Below are positions 1 through 6,537 of a stretch of 36,666 nt of DNA, piece by piece (within the stretch, counting starts at the first letter, position 1; every line of letters starts with the position of its first letter). The translations under genes and the position numbers were made by a program. Origin of the DNA: Saprospiraceae bacterium (GTDB taxonomy: Bacteria; Bacteroidota; Bacteroidia; Chitinophagales; Saprospiraceae); contig JAEUUT010000164.1 of the NCBI GenBank assembly GCA_016787415.1, positions 1 through 36,666 of the forward strand. Reading direction: 5' to 3'. The notes beneath the pieces were generated by a model, which did no database searches, had not been told where the DNA came from, and saw only the letters and a list, made by a program, of their open reading frames with translations.

Positions 1-1
1 C

Positions 2-184
2 GGTTCCTACAAAATTCAGGGTGTAGAAGACCTCGACGGCTGGAAATTCTTATTAGGCGATGAAAAATGGATCATGATCCGCGCCTCCGGTACAGAACCT
101 GTGCTGCGTGTGTACGCTCAAAGCCCTAGTCTGGCCGAATGCCGCGCCATGCTGGATGCAACAAAAGCGACCATTTTGAAATAG
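2..184 (+). CDS. Phosphohexomutase (phosphoglucomutase/phosphomannomutase family), C-terminal end, partial
   Basis: Only the last 60 codons are present; the start lies outside the window. The fragment carries the domain IV phosphate-binding signature of alpha-D-phosphohexomutases (RASGTEPVLRVYAQ, about 30 residues before the end), where the Arg and the SGTEP loop hold the substrate phosphate. These cytosolic enzymes move phosphate between C6 and C1 (or C1 and amino-sugar positions) of hexoses for cell-wall or exopolysaccharide precursors. The fragment does not allow a choice between phosphomannomutase, phosphoglucomutase and GlmM. The stop codon (182-184) is already the first triplet of a heptamer repeat that forms one arm of the downstream inverted repeat. 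Confidence 0.85.
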   Translation, partial: GSYKIQGVEDLDGWKFLLGDEKWIMIRASGTEPVLRVYAQSPSLAECRAMLDATKATILK

Positions 185-315
185 TCCTGAGTCCTAAGTC
201 CTGAGTCCTGAGTCTGTAGAGTACACCTGATTACTCTTGGCATTCTTAATTGAGTTGCCAAAAGTAATCAGGTGTACTCTACAGACTCAGGACTTAGGAC
301 TCACGACTTAGGACT
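183..315. repeat. Long inverted repeat with heptamer (GAGTCCT-type) arms
   Basis: Two arms of about 60 bases, 183-242 and 256-315, are reverse complements with a few mismatches, separated by about 13 bases. The inner part of each arm (TGTAGAGTACACCTGATTAC and neighbours) is nearly perfect. The outer part consists of 7-base units of the type GAGTCCT / AAGTCCT / GAGTCGT. The left arm starts on the stop codon of the upstream gene and the right arm ends just before the ATG of the next gene, so the structure fills the whole intergenic gap. In RNA it would form a very stable hairpin. No T-run follows, so it is not a standard intrinsic terminator. Confidence 0.9.
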
Positions 316-316
316 C

Positions 317-808
317 ATGACAGTCATGACACGCAGAGCCACCTATCACGACTACCACTTCATCCGAACCCTGTACTTCCATCCGAACATCAACCCGTAC
401 TTGTTGTATGAAATGGAAGAGGAGGTGGATTTTCCCGCCATCTTTGACGAATTGATGGGGAAAGACTTGCTGTGGATATTCGAAACGGATGGCATTCCGA
501 AGGGTATGTTCAAACTGATCCCATTGGCGCATCGCACCAGCCACATAGCCTATCTGGGTGGCGTGGCCATTCACCCCGATGCAGCGGGCGGTGGTATGGG
601 CAAGCAAATGCTGCTGGAAATCATCGAATTGGGCCGTACCATGGGTCTGCATCGCATCGAACTCAGCACGGCCACCTTCAACGAAAAAGCCATTCGGCTT
701 TACGAAAAAACAGGGTTTCAGAAAGAAGGTGTACTGCGCGATTTTTGCTGGCTGAAAAGCGAAAACCGTTACATCGACGAGGTGATGATGTCGTACCTGT
801 ACCCTTGA
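317..808 (+). CDS. GNAT family N-acetyltransferase
   Basis: The protein is about 163 residues, the usual size of a single-domain GNAT enzyme. These cytosolic enzymes transfer an acyl group from acyl-CoA to an amine. Visible family marks are the beta4 stretch GGVAIHPDAAGGGMGKQML, containing a relaxed acetyl-CoA pyrophosphate loop (family pattern Q/RxxGxG/A), and the C-terminal NEKAIRLYEKTGFQKEGVLR, the typical end of RimJ/RimL/PhiNT-like members. The substrate cannot be told. The ATG at 317 is chosen because an earlier in-frame ATG at 272 lies inside the inverted repeat; ATG 326 (MTRRAT) is equally plausible and matches the usual GNAT opening better. The stop codon directly abuts the stop of the convergent hisC gene, with no bases between them. 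Confidence 0.85.
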   Translation: MTVMTRRATYHDYHFIRTLYFHPNINPYLLYEMEEEVDFPAIFDELMGKDLLWIFETDGIPKGMFKLIPLAHRTSHIAYLGGVAIHPDAAGGGMGKQMLLEIIELGRTMGLHRIELSTATFNEKAIRLYEKTGFQKEGVLRDFCWLKSENRYIDEVMMSYLYP

Positions 809-1885
809 TTACCGCAAATCATACGGCGGGTAATACGAACGCAAGGCAGACAACAACGTGTCGTTTTCAGCAGGCGTTCCCACCGTAATACGCAGGCAGT
901 TGGAGCAATGCAGTTCCCTATCGCGGTTGCGTACAATAATTCCCTGCTCGCACAAATACCTGTATATATCATTGGCGTCCGTCACGCGTACTAGCAAAAA
1001 GTTGGCGTCGGACGGAAACACTTTTTCTACGCAGGGCAGCAATGGCAATGCGTGTTCGAGCCGCTGTCGTTCGGACAACAGGGTTTGCACTTTTTCATGT
1101 ACCCGTTCCGGATGTTGCAGTGCCTGTAAGGCTAATTGAATAGTAGACTGATTGAGGTTGTACGGGTATTTTATTTTATTGAGTGTATTGATAATCAAGG
1201 AATTGGAAAATGCCATCCCGACGCGCAGCCCAGCCAGCCCCCAGGCTTTTGACAGGGTTTGCAGCACCACCAGATTCGGGAATTCGGTTATGCGCGTTGC
1301 CCAGGACGGGCGGGTGGTAAAATCTCCGTAGGCTTCGTCAACCACTACCAGGCCCGGAAATTTTTCCAGCATTTCCAATATAAAATCGTCGGGCAGGCAC
1401 TGTCCGGTGGGATTGTTGGGCGAACACAGAAATAGCAGTTTCGAATACGCATCGGTTGCCGATAGTACAGCTTCTGCGTTGGGGCTGAAATCAGCGCGCA
1501 AAGGCGCCCGACGTATTTCCGCGCCGTGGATATTGGCCTGCACTGCATACATGCCATAAGTGGGAGGCATCAACACAACATTGTCCCGGCCGGGTTCTAC
1601 AAATGCGCGCATCAGCATATCGATGGCTTCGTCAGAGCCGTTTCCAATAAAAATCTGGCGAGTATCTACCTGTTTCAAGGTTGCCAGCGTCTCCCGCAAG
1701 GGCGTTTGCAGCGGATCGGGATACCGGGAAAAATCCTCGTCGAGCGGGCTTCCCAGGCTGTTTTCATTGGCATCGAGGTAAACGGAGGCGGCGCCTGCGA
1801 ATTCATCGCGCGCGGAGGAATAGGGTTTCAGGGCGGCTATACCAGGGCGAATGAGTGCGGTTATGTTTTTTTCAGATGTGGTCAT
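809..1885 (-). CDS. hisC: Histidinol-phosphate aminotransferase
   Basis: A PLP-dependent class I/II aminotransferase of 358 residues that converts imidazole-acetol phosphate plus glutamate to histidinol phosphate and 2-oxoglutarate in histidine biosynthesis. Visible: LDANENSLGSP near the N-terminus, SPNNPTGQ, VVDEAYGDF, and the PLP-lysine motif LSKAWGLAGLRVG. The start MTTSEKNIT at 1885 gives the family length. The frame stays open upstream to 2041, but that extension is read through a 24-base tandem repeat (RRPTYSNQ-like peptide repeats) and is unlikely to be protein. It is third in the operon hisG-hisD-hisC, 241 bases after hisD. The usual following genes hisB/H/A/F/I are not here; the next gene is on the other strand. 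Confidence 0.95.
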   Translation of the reverse strand: MTTSEKNITALIRPGIAALKPYSSARDEFAGAASVYLDANENSLGSPLDEDFSRYPDPLQTPLRETLATLKQVDTRQIFIGNGSDEAIDMLMRAFVEPGRDNVVLMPPTYGMYAVQANIHGAEIRRAPLRADFSPNAEAVLSATDAYSKLLFLCSPNNPTGQCLPDDFILEMLEKFPGLVVVDEAYGDFTTRPSWATRITEFPNLVVLQTLSKAWGLAGLRVGMAFSNSLIINTLNKIKYPYNLNQSTIQLALQALQHPERVHEKVQTLLSERQRLEHALPLLPCVEKVFPSDANFLLVRVTDANDIYRYLCEQGIIVRNRDRELHCSNCLRITVGTPAENDTLLSALRSYYPPYDLR

Positions 1886-1968
1886 GTTGAATGATGGTGT
1901 TGTTTGAATTTTATTGGGGAAGGGAACGGGCGGTGTCATTTCGAATATGTTCCATATCGAATGCCATA

Positions 1969-2064
1969 TCGAATACGTAGGGCGGCGTTGATTCGAATAC
2001 GTAGGGCGGCGTTGATTCGAATACGTAGGGCGGTGTTGCATCGAATACGTAGGGCGGTGCCCTA
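1969..2064. repeat. Four tandem copies of a 24-base unit, followed by a short hairpin
   Basis: The unit TCGAATACGTAGGGCGGCGT (plus TGAT) is repeated at 1969, 1993, 2017 and 2041 with small changes in the last two copies. The final copy runs into a perfect 8-base stem, CGTAGGGC/GCCCTACG with a 3-base loop, around 2047-2065. A related element (CGCCCTTTCAGGGC) follows to about 2100. The array lies in the hisD-hisC gap, upstream of hisC. Because 24 is a multiple of three it keeps the hisC frame open and creates a false N-terminal extension. Confidence 0.9.
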
Positions 2065-2113
2065 CGCTATTGAATACGCCCTTTCAGGGCTCCTACGTGG
2101 TGGTAATGAGTGG

Positions 2114-2143
2114 CACCTCTCACTTCTCACTTCTCACCTCTCA
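2114..2143. repeat. Heptamer array (CACCTCT/CACTTCT) overlapping the hisD stop codon
   Basis: Four consecutive 7-base units, CACCTCT, CACTTCT, CACTTCT, CACCTCT, run from 2114 to 2141. Read on the minus strand they encode the last residues of hisD (RGEK) and its TGA stop. The same unit family recurs at 4282-4320 in front of hisG. Confidence 0.85.
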
Positions 2144-3401
2144 AAGACACGGCTCTCGCATGCGCCTCCAGTCCTTCTGCCGTTGCCATGGTCATGATCG
2201 CCGGGCCTATCAGGGTCAATCCATCGGGAGTGATCTGCTGAAAAGTGATTTTTTTCACAAAACTGTCGAGCGAAACACCTGCGTAGGCCCGGGCGTATCC
2301 GCTCGTGGGCAGCGTATGGTTGGTGCCGGAAGCATAATCGCCAGCGCTTTCCGGGGTGTAGTGACCCAAAAAGACAGACCCGGCCTGGCGCACTTCTGCG
2401 GCCCATTTATCGGGGTTGGCTACCTGCAAAATCAAGTGTTCGGGAGCATAGCCATTGCTGATATACAGGGCTTCATCGAGCGTATTGACCAGAATGGCCG
2501 GGCTGTGAGCCAGGGCTTGCCGGGCTACTTCGGCGCGGGGCAGATCGGCGAGTTGCCGCGCCAGTTCTTCCTCAATGGTTTCGATCAGCGAATGGGAAGT
2601 GGTCAGCAGCAGCACTTGGCTATCAGCGCCATGTTCGGCCTGACTGAGCAGGTCGGCGGCTACAAAAACAGGGTTTGCTGTATGGTCTGCTACCACACAT
2701 ACTTCCGAGGGCCCGGCCGGCAGGTCGATGGCCACGCCGTCGAGGCTTACAAGTTGTTTAGCAGCGGTAACCCAGGGATTGCCCGGTCCGAAAATTTTCC
2801 ACACCGGCGGTACTGTTTCGGTGCCATAAGCCATGGCCCCGATGGCCTGCACACCACCCATGCGGAACACGCGCCGGATACCGCACAATTGGGCGCAATA
2901 CAACACAGCGGGGTGTACTTCTCCGCCCGCCTGTGGAGGCGTACACAGCACCACCTGCTGACAGCCTGCCAGTTGGGCCGGTACGCCGAGCATCAGTACC
3001 GTGGAAAATAATGGCGCTGTACCGCCGGGGATATATAGCCCGACGCGGTCGATCGGTAGGCTGCGTCGACTGCATTGTACGCCCGGCATGGTTTCCACCG
3101 ACCATTCTCGCTCTTGTTGCTTCGCATGAAATGCGCGTATATTGTTGTATGCCAACTGAATAGCGCTTTTTAGTTCGTAGGAAAGTTCGGCTTCTGCGCG
3201 TTCAAATGCCGCAGCATCTACTTCCAGTTGTTCGGGAGCGAAACCGTCGAAGCGCTCGGCCAGTCGCTTCACCGCCCGATCTCCTTCCTGGCGTACCTGA
3301 TTGAGCAATTCGGCAACGGCCGTTCGCCGGGTAGCCGCCTGTTCATCGGCAGGGCGCTGGAGCACCAGTCGTTCGAGGGACGGATTTTTTAGAATTTTCA
3401 T
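2127..3401 (-). CDS. hisD: Histidinol dehydrogenase
   Basis: The enzyme (424 residues, near the usual 430) carries out the last two steps of histidine synthesis, the zinc- and NAD-dependent four-electron oxidation of L-histidinol to L-histidine. Visible motifs: GLYIPGGTAPLFSTVLM, KIFGPGNPWVTAAK, DLPAGPSEVCVVAD, LLSQAEHG and the catalytic pair in GYAPEHLIL. Start MKILKNPSLERL at 3401, 20 bases after the hisG stop; the longer open frame upstream overlaps hisG and is rejected. The final codons and the stop are made of heptamer repeat sequence, so the original C-terminus may have been altered by the repeat. Confidence 0.96.
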   Translation of the reverse strand: MKILKNPSLERLVLQRPADEQAATRRTAVAELLNQVRQEGDRAVKRLAERFDGFAPEQLEVDAAAFERAEAELSYELKSAIQLAYNNIRAFHAKQQEREWSVETMPGVQCSRRSLPIDRVGLYIPGGTAPLFSTVLMLGVPAQLAGCQQVVLCTPPQAGGEVHPAVLYCAQLCGIRRVFRMGGVQAIGAMAYGTETVPPVWKIFGPGNPWVTAAKQLVSLDGVAIDLPAGPSEVCVVADHTANPVFVAADLLSQAEHGADSQVLLLTTSHSLIETIEEELARQLADLPRAEVARQALAHSPAILVNTLDEALYISNGYAPEHLILQVANPDKWAAEVRQAGSVFLGHYTPESAGDYASGTNHTLPTSGYARAYAGVSLDSFVKKITFQQITPDGLTLIGPAIMTMATAEGLEAHARAVSLRGEK

Positions 3402-3421
3402 ACTGTTATTTGCTTCAAGGT

Positions 3422-4276
3422 TCAAAGAATCATGCGTTCTATGGGCACCACCAGAATACCTTCGGCGCCGGCGGCTTTGAGTTGTTCGAGCACATCCCAG
3501 AAAACAGTCTCCGGAATGACGCTGTGCAGGCTGCTCCAACCGGGTTGTTGTAGTGGCAGCACGGTAGGGCTTTTCATACCGGGAATAAGCGCCGCAATGT
3601 GATCGAGTTGGTCATTGGGCACATTCATCAGGATATACCGGTGGTTTTTGGCATTCCGGTTGGCATGAATGCGAAACAGCAGCCGATCCAGGATGTCCCT
3701 TTTTTCAGCAGCCATAACCGGGTGCGCCACCAGCAATGCTTCCGATTCGAGTACGGTAGCCACTTCCCGCAAGCCATTGGCCAGCAGGGTACTGCCGGTG
3801 CTAACGATATCGAAAATGGCGTCGGCCAGACCCAGCGACGGAGAAATTTCGACCGAGCCGCTGATTTCATGTATGTCGGCCTGAATGTTCTGTTCTCTCA
3901 AAAAGTTGTCGAGAATACGCACATAACTGGTAGCAATGCGCAGGTTTTGCAGGCTTTCAGGGCCCGAGTAAGGCGTATTTTTGGGCATGGCCAGTGAAAG
4001 ACGGCATTTCCCGAAACCCAGGCGCTCCACGGTTTCTACGTCCTTCCGTGCTTCGAGGAGTACATTTTCGCCGACGATTCCGATATCAACTACGCCGCCT
4101 TCCACGTATTCGGGAATATCATCGTCGCGGACAAATATGAGTTCCAGCGGGAAGTTGGTGGCCTGAGTGCGCAGCAAGCGGCTGGGACTGCTGCTCAGGT
4201 AAATGCCTGCATCGCGCAGCAGTTGGAGGGAATCTTCTGACAATCGCCCTGATTTTTGGATGGCTAACCGAAGCAT
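3422..4276 (-). CDS. hisG: ATP phosphoribosyltransferase, long (HisG_L) form
   Basis: This is the committed, feedback-controlled first step of histidine synthesis: ATP + PRPP to phosphoribosyl-ATP. At 284 residues it is the long form with a C-terminal regulatory ACT-like HisG_C domain (about residues 210-284, from MNVPNDQLDHIAALIPG to GILVVPIERMIL), so it should work without HisZ and be inhibited by histidine directly. Catalytic-domain marks: IQKSGRLSEDS at the N-terminus, VDIGIVGENVL, and ADAIFDIVSTGSTLLANGL, which contains the PRPP loop. First structural gene of the operon; transcription must pass the attenuator at 4323-4462. There is no purine-rich ribosome binding site: the bases before the ATG are a pyrimidine-rich heptamer array. 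Confidence 0.96.
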   Translation of the reverse strand: MLRLAIQKSGRLSEDSLQLLRDAGIYLSSSPSRLLRTQATNFPLELIFVRDDDIPEYVEGGVVDIGIVGENVLLEARKDVETVERLGFGKCRLSLAMPKNTPYSGPESLQNLRIATSYVRILDNFLREQNIQADIHEISGSVEISPSLGLADAIFDIVSTGSTLLANGLREVATVLESEALLVAHPVMAAEKRDILDRLLFRIHANRNAKNHRYILMNVPNDQLDHIAALIPGMKSPTVLPLQQPGWSSLHSVIPETVFWDVLEQLKAAGAEGILVVPIERMIL

Positions 4277-4281
4277 AAATA

Positions 4282-4320
4282 GAGGTGAGAGGTGAGAGGT
4301 GAGAGGTGAGAGGTGAGAGC
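4282..4320. repeat. Heptamer array (GAGGTGA x5) in the hisG 5' leader
   Basis: Five perfect 7-base units GAGGTGA at 4282-4316 plus a partial unit lie between the attenuator terminator and the hisG start codon (5 bases from it). On the hisG mRNA the array reads as CU-rich UCACCUC units. Confidence 0.9.
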
Positions 4321-4322
4321 AT

Positions 4323-4362
4323 AAAAAAACCCGGCTTGTCGGTAACAGACGACAAGCCGGGT
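4323..4362 (-). terminator. his operon attenuator terminator
   Basis: On the minus strand a perfect 13-base stem ACCCGGCTTGTCG / CGACAAGCCGGGT (4350-4362 and 4329-4341) with an 8-base loop is followed by a run of T (4323-4329). This is a textbook intrinsic terminator placed between the His-rich leader ORF and hisG, so it acts before the structural genes, as expected for transcription attenuation. Confidence 0.93.
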
Positions 4363-4420
4363 CGGGAAAACTATTGTAAACGTTTTACAATACCATACCA
4401 CATCGCTTGCCGCAGGGCAA
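4350..4420 (-). promoter_or_regulatory. Alternative leader RNA pairings: protector and antiterminator of the his attenuator
   Basis: Just after the His codons the leader has TTGCC (4416-4420) and GGCAA (4407-4411) separated by 4 bases: protector stem 1:2. The second segment, extended to CGGCAAGC (4405-4412), can pair over 8 bases, with one G-U, with GCTTGTCG (4350-4357), the 5' arm of the terminator: antiterminator 2:3. Thus 1:2 and 3:4 exclude 2:3. A ribosome stalled on the His codons would cover segment 1, free segment 2, form the antiterminator and let RNA polymerase reach hisG. Pairings were worked out by eye. Confidence 0.8.
4372..4392. promoter_or_regulatory. Perfect 9-base inverted repeat at the end of the his leader ORF
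   Basis: TATTGTAAA and TTTACAATA are perfect reverse complements separated by CGT. The sequence covers the leader stop codon (4385-4387). In RNA it would form a hairpin between segments 2 and 3 of the attenuator. As DNA it also resembles a dimeric repressor operator. Either reading is possible. Confidence 0.55.
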
Positions 4421-4462
4421 ATGATGGTGGTGGTGATGGCGAACTGCAAACGAATTTTTCAT
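4385..4462 (-). CDS. hisL: his operon leader peptide (25 residues, six consecutive His codons)
   Basis: A short ORF of 25 codons plus TAA that begins MKNSFAVR, continues with six His codons (CAT CAC CAC CAC CAT CAT, 4421-4438) and ends LPCGKRCGMVL. The peptide itself is not expected to have a function; the rate of translating the His run reports the charged tRNA-His level. It is followed by mutually exclusive hairpins and a terminator ahead of hisG, the arrangement known from enterobacterial hisL. The ATG lies only 4 bases after a promoter -7 box, so the transcript may be leaderless or nearly so. The run is a natural regulatory signal, not a purification tag: it is followed by a matched attenuator and a complete his operon. 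Confidence 0.9.
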   Translation of the reverse strand: MKNSFAVRHHHHHHLPCGKRCGMVL

Positions 4463-4466
4463 GGTG

Positions 4467-4498
4467 CAAAGGTAAGGGATCAAAAATGTATTATCCAA
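4467..4498 (-). promoter_or_regulatory. Bacteroidota-type promoter of the his leader/operon
   Basis: Minus strand: TACCTTTG (4467-4474) fits the -7 consensus TAnnTTTG exactly, and TTGG (4495-4498), one base off the -33 consensus TTTG, lies 20 bases upstream. The leader ATG is 4 bases downstream of the -7 box. Confidence 0.65.
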
Positions 4499-4567
4499 GC
4501 AGTACGCAAAAAAAGGTTGTTTGAAAAAAAATAGTGTCTTTTGTTGACATTATTCGGGACTAAGGTG

Positions 4568-4596
4568 TTTGTTATGTCAAACATATCTTTCTTTTG
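4568..4596 (+). promoter_or_regulatory. Probable promoter of the T9SS LVIVD protein gene
   Basis: TTTG (4568-4571) and TTCTTTTG (4589-4596, one mismatch to TAnnTTTG) are 17 bases apart and 23 bases upstream of the ATG at 4620. Confidence 0.4.
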
Positions 4597-4619
4597 CATA
4601 ACTAAAATCACTGGCAGAA

Positions 4620-6536
4620 ATGAGGTTCATCACTCTTCTATTTCTTTTAATTTGCCCCAACCTCTTCTCCCAAACCAATGTAACGTTCAGAGGCTCTTAT
4701 ACCTTTACGAACAATGAACTGGCCAACCTCTGGGGTTATGCCAACGGCACATCCGAATATGCACTCGTTGGCAATCAGACAGGCATGACGATCATCAACG
4801 TGACCGATCCTGCCAACCCGACGTTTGTAGTGCACATTCCCGGCCCCACCAGCGATTGGCGGGAGGTAAAAACGTTTGGCAACTACGCTTATGTCGTTAC
4901 CGAAGGAACGACCGGCACAAACGTAGGTCTGACAATTGTCAACCTTTCCTTCCTGCCCAATATCAATGTAAACAATACCGCCCACGTACATACCTATCGG
5001 GGAGATGGCGTGATCAACAACCAGTTCAACAAGGCGCATGCACTGCAAGTAGATGAATCTACCGGCTATCTGTACCTGTATGGCTCCAATTTGAACGGCG
5101 GTCGGCCACTCATACTCAACCTGAATACCGACCCCTACAACCCGACGTATGCCGGCTATGTGAACACGGCCTTCACTGGTTCCAATGCCAATTATGTACA
5201 CGATGGCTATGCAGATGGTAATTTGTTGTATGCCGGGCATATCTATGGCGGGTTCTTTTCCATCATTAACACCACCAACAAAAGCAACCCGACGGTAGTA
5301 GCCACGCAAAGCACGCCGAACCTGTTTACCCACAATACCTGGCTGAACGGGACTACCCTTTTTACGACCGACGAAACATCCAATTCCTACCTGGCAGCCT
5401 ACAACATCAGCAATACGGATAATATCCGGCTGTTGGACAAAATTCAGAGCAATCCGGGAAGTAGTTCTATTGTACACAACACTCATATCCGAAACAACTA
5501 CGCCATTACGTCGTGGTATAAGGACGGCTTCACCATCGTGGATGTGGCTCGCCCCGATAACCTTGTTCAGGTAGGCAACTACGATACCTACCCGGGGGGC
5601 AGTGGCAACGGTTTTTTCGGCTGCTGGGGCGTATATCCTTATCTCCCTTCCGGCAATATCATCGCTTCCAACATCAATGATGTGCCCAGTTCTTCCAATG
5701 GAAAACTTTTTGTGCTCACGCCTACCTATGTGCGCGGCTGCTATCTGGAAGGAACCATAACGGATGCCTCTAACGGCAACCCGCTCAATGGCGCCAGCAT
5801 CCAGATCACTACGGCCCCTACCGTTTCCGAAACCAGCAATTCCAGCGGTGTATATAAAATGGGGCGCCTCAACAACGGAACGGTGTCTGTCAGTGTCAGC
5901 AAAACCAATTACCAAACTTACACCACCAATGTAAACCTGGCCAACGGCACGCTCATTACCTTGAATGTCGCCCTGCAATCGCTCGTACTGCCTGTCGAAT
6001 TGATTGATTTCCAGGCCATTGCTTTAGAAAAAGACGCCTTACTCAACTGGTCGACGGCTTCCGAACGCAACAATGCAGGTTTTGAAATACAACACAGCGC
6101 GGACGGCATTGCCTGGCAAACAGAAGGGTTTGTTGCCGCCAGAAACGATGGAATTTACCCCGCAAACTATTCTTTTGAAGTAAAGTACCTGGCCAACGGT
6201 GTCCACTTCTTCCGCTTGCGACAAGTAGATGAAGACGGGAACAGTAACTTTTCCAACATGGAAAGTGTACGCATTGGGCAAACGGGGATTTCGACGCTCA
6301 TCACCCCTACCCTCGCCCGTGAAAATTGCGACCTGCGCATCCAGTCGCCCGGTGCCGGAAAGGTTCAGGTGGAGGTGTTTCATGCTGATGGCCGCCCCAC
6401 AGGCCTGCACTGGACGCAGGAAACGAGCGGTGAAACGGCTTTGTCTATCCCTGTTCAAGACCTGCCAGTCGGCACTTATTTTGTGCGGGTAGAAATGCAG
6501 GGAGAAAGTGCGACTGCTTCGTTTAGCAAGATGTAA
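4620..6536 (+). CDS. Secreted LVIVD / choice-of-anchor-B protein with T9SS C-terminal sorting domain
   Basis: 638 residues. An N-terminal signal peptide (MRFITLLFLLICPNLFSQ) is followed by repeats of the LVIVD / choice-of-anchor B beta-propeller type (residues about 30-380; for example MTIINVTDPANPTFV, GFTIVDVARPDNLVQVG). Next comes a carboxypeptidase-regulatory-like Ig-type domain (about 375-455, EGTITDASNGNPLNGASI), then the LPVELIDFQA / LLNWSTASERNNAGFEIQ module common just before Bacteroidota sorting signals, and a type A T9SS-like tail (DLPVGTYFVRVEMQG). It should be exported by Sec, then moved across the outer membrane by T9SS and anchored or released. No enzymatic motif was recognised. 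It is followed by a terminator hairpin at 6640-6662. Confidence 0.85.
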   Translation: MRFITLLFLLICPNLFSQTNVTFRGSYTFTNNELANLWGYANGTSEYALVGNQTGMTIINVTDPANPTFVVHIPGPTSDWREVKTFGNYAYVVTEGTTGTNVGLTIVNLSFLPNINVNNTAHVHTYRGDGVINNQFNKAHALQVDESTGYLYLYGSNLNGGRPLILNLNTDPYNPTYAGYVNTAFTGSNANYVHDGYADGNLLYAGHIYGGFFSIINTTNKSNPTVVATQSTPNLFTHNTWLNGTTLFTTDETSNSYLAAYNISNTDNIRLLDKIQSNPGSSSIVHNTHIRNNYAITSWYKDGFTIVDVARPDNLVQVGNYDTYPGGSGNGFFGCWGVYPYLPSGNIIASNINDVPSSSNGKLFVLTPTYVRGCYLEGTITDASNGNPLNGASIQITTAPTVSETSNSSGVYKMGRLNNGTVSVSVSKTNYQTYTTNVNLANGTLITLNVALQSLVLPVELIDFQAIALEKDALLNWSTASERNNAGFEIQHSADGIAWQTEGFVAARNDGIYPANYSFEVKYLANGVHFFRLRQVDEDGNSNFSNMESVRIGQTGISTLITPTLARENCDLRIQSPGAGKVQVEVFHADGRPTGLHWTQETSGETALSIPVQDLPVGTYFVRVEMQGESATASFSKM

Positions 6537-6537
6537 A

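Noticed and set aside
272..316. Longer N-terminus for the GNAT protein starting at ATG 272
   Set aside because: This stretch is the right arm of the inverted repeat, and the encoded peptide does not resemble a GNAT N-terminus.
4421..4438. Six consecutive His codons could be a cloning His-tag from vector contamination
   Set aside because: The run is followed by a matched protector, antiterminator and terminator and the hisG gene, which explains it as a natural attenuator.
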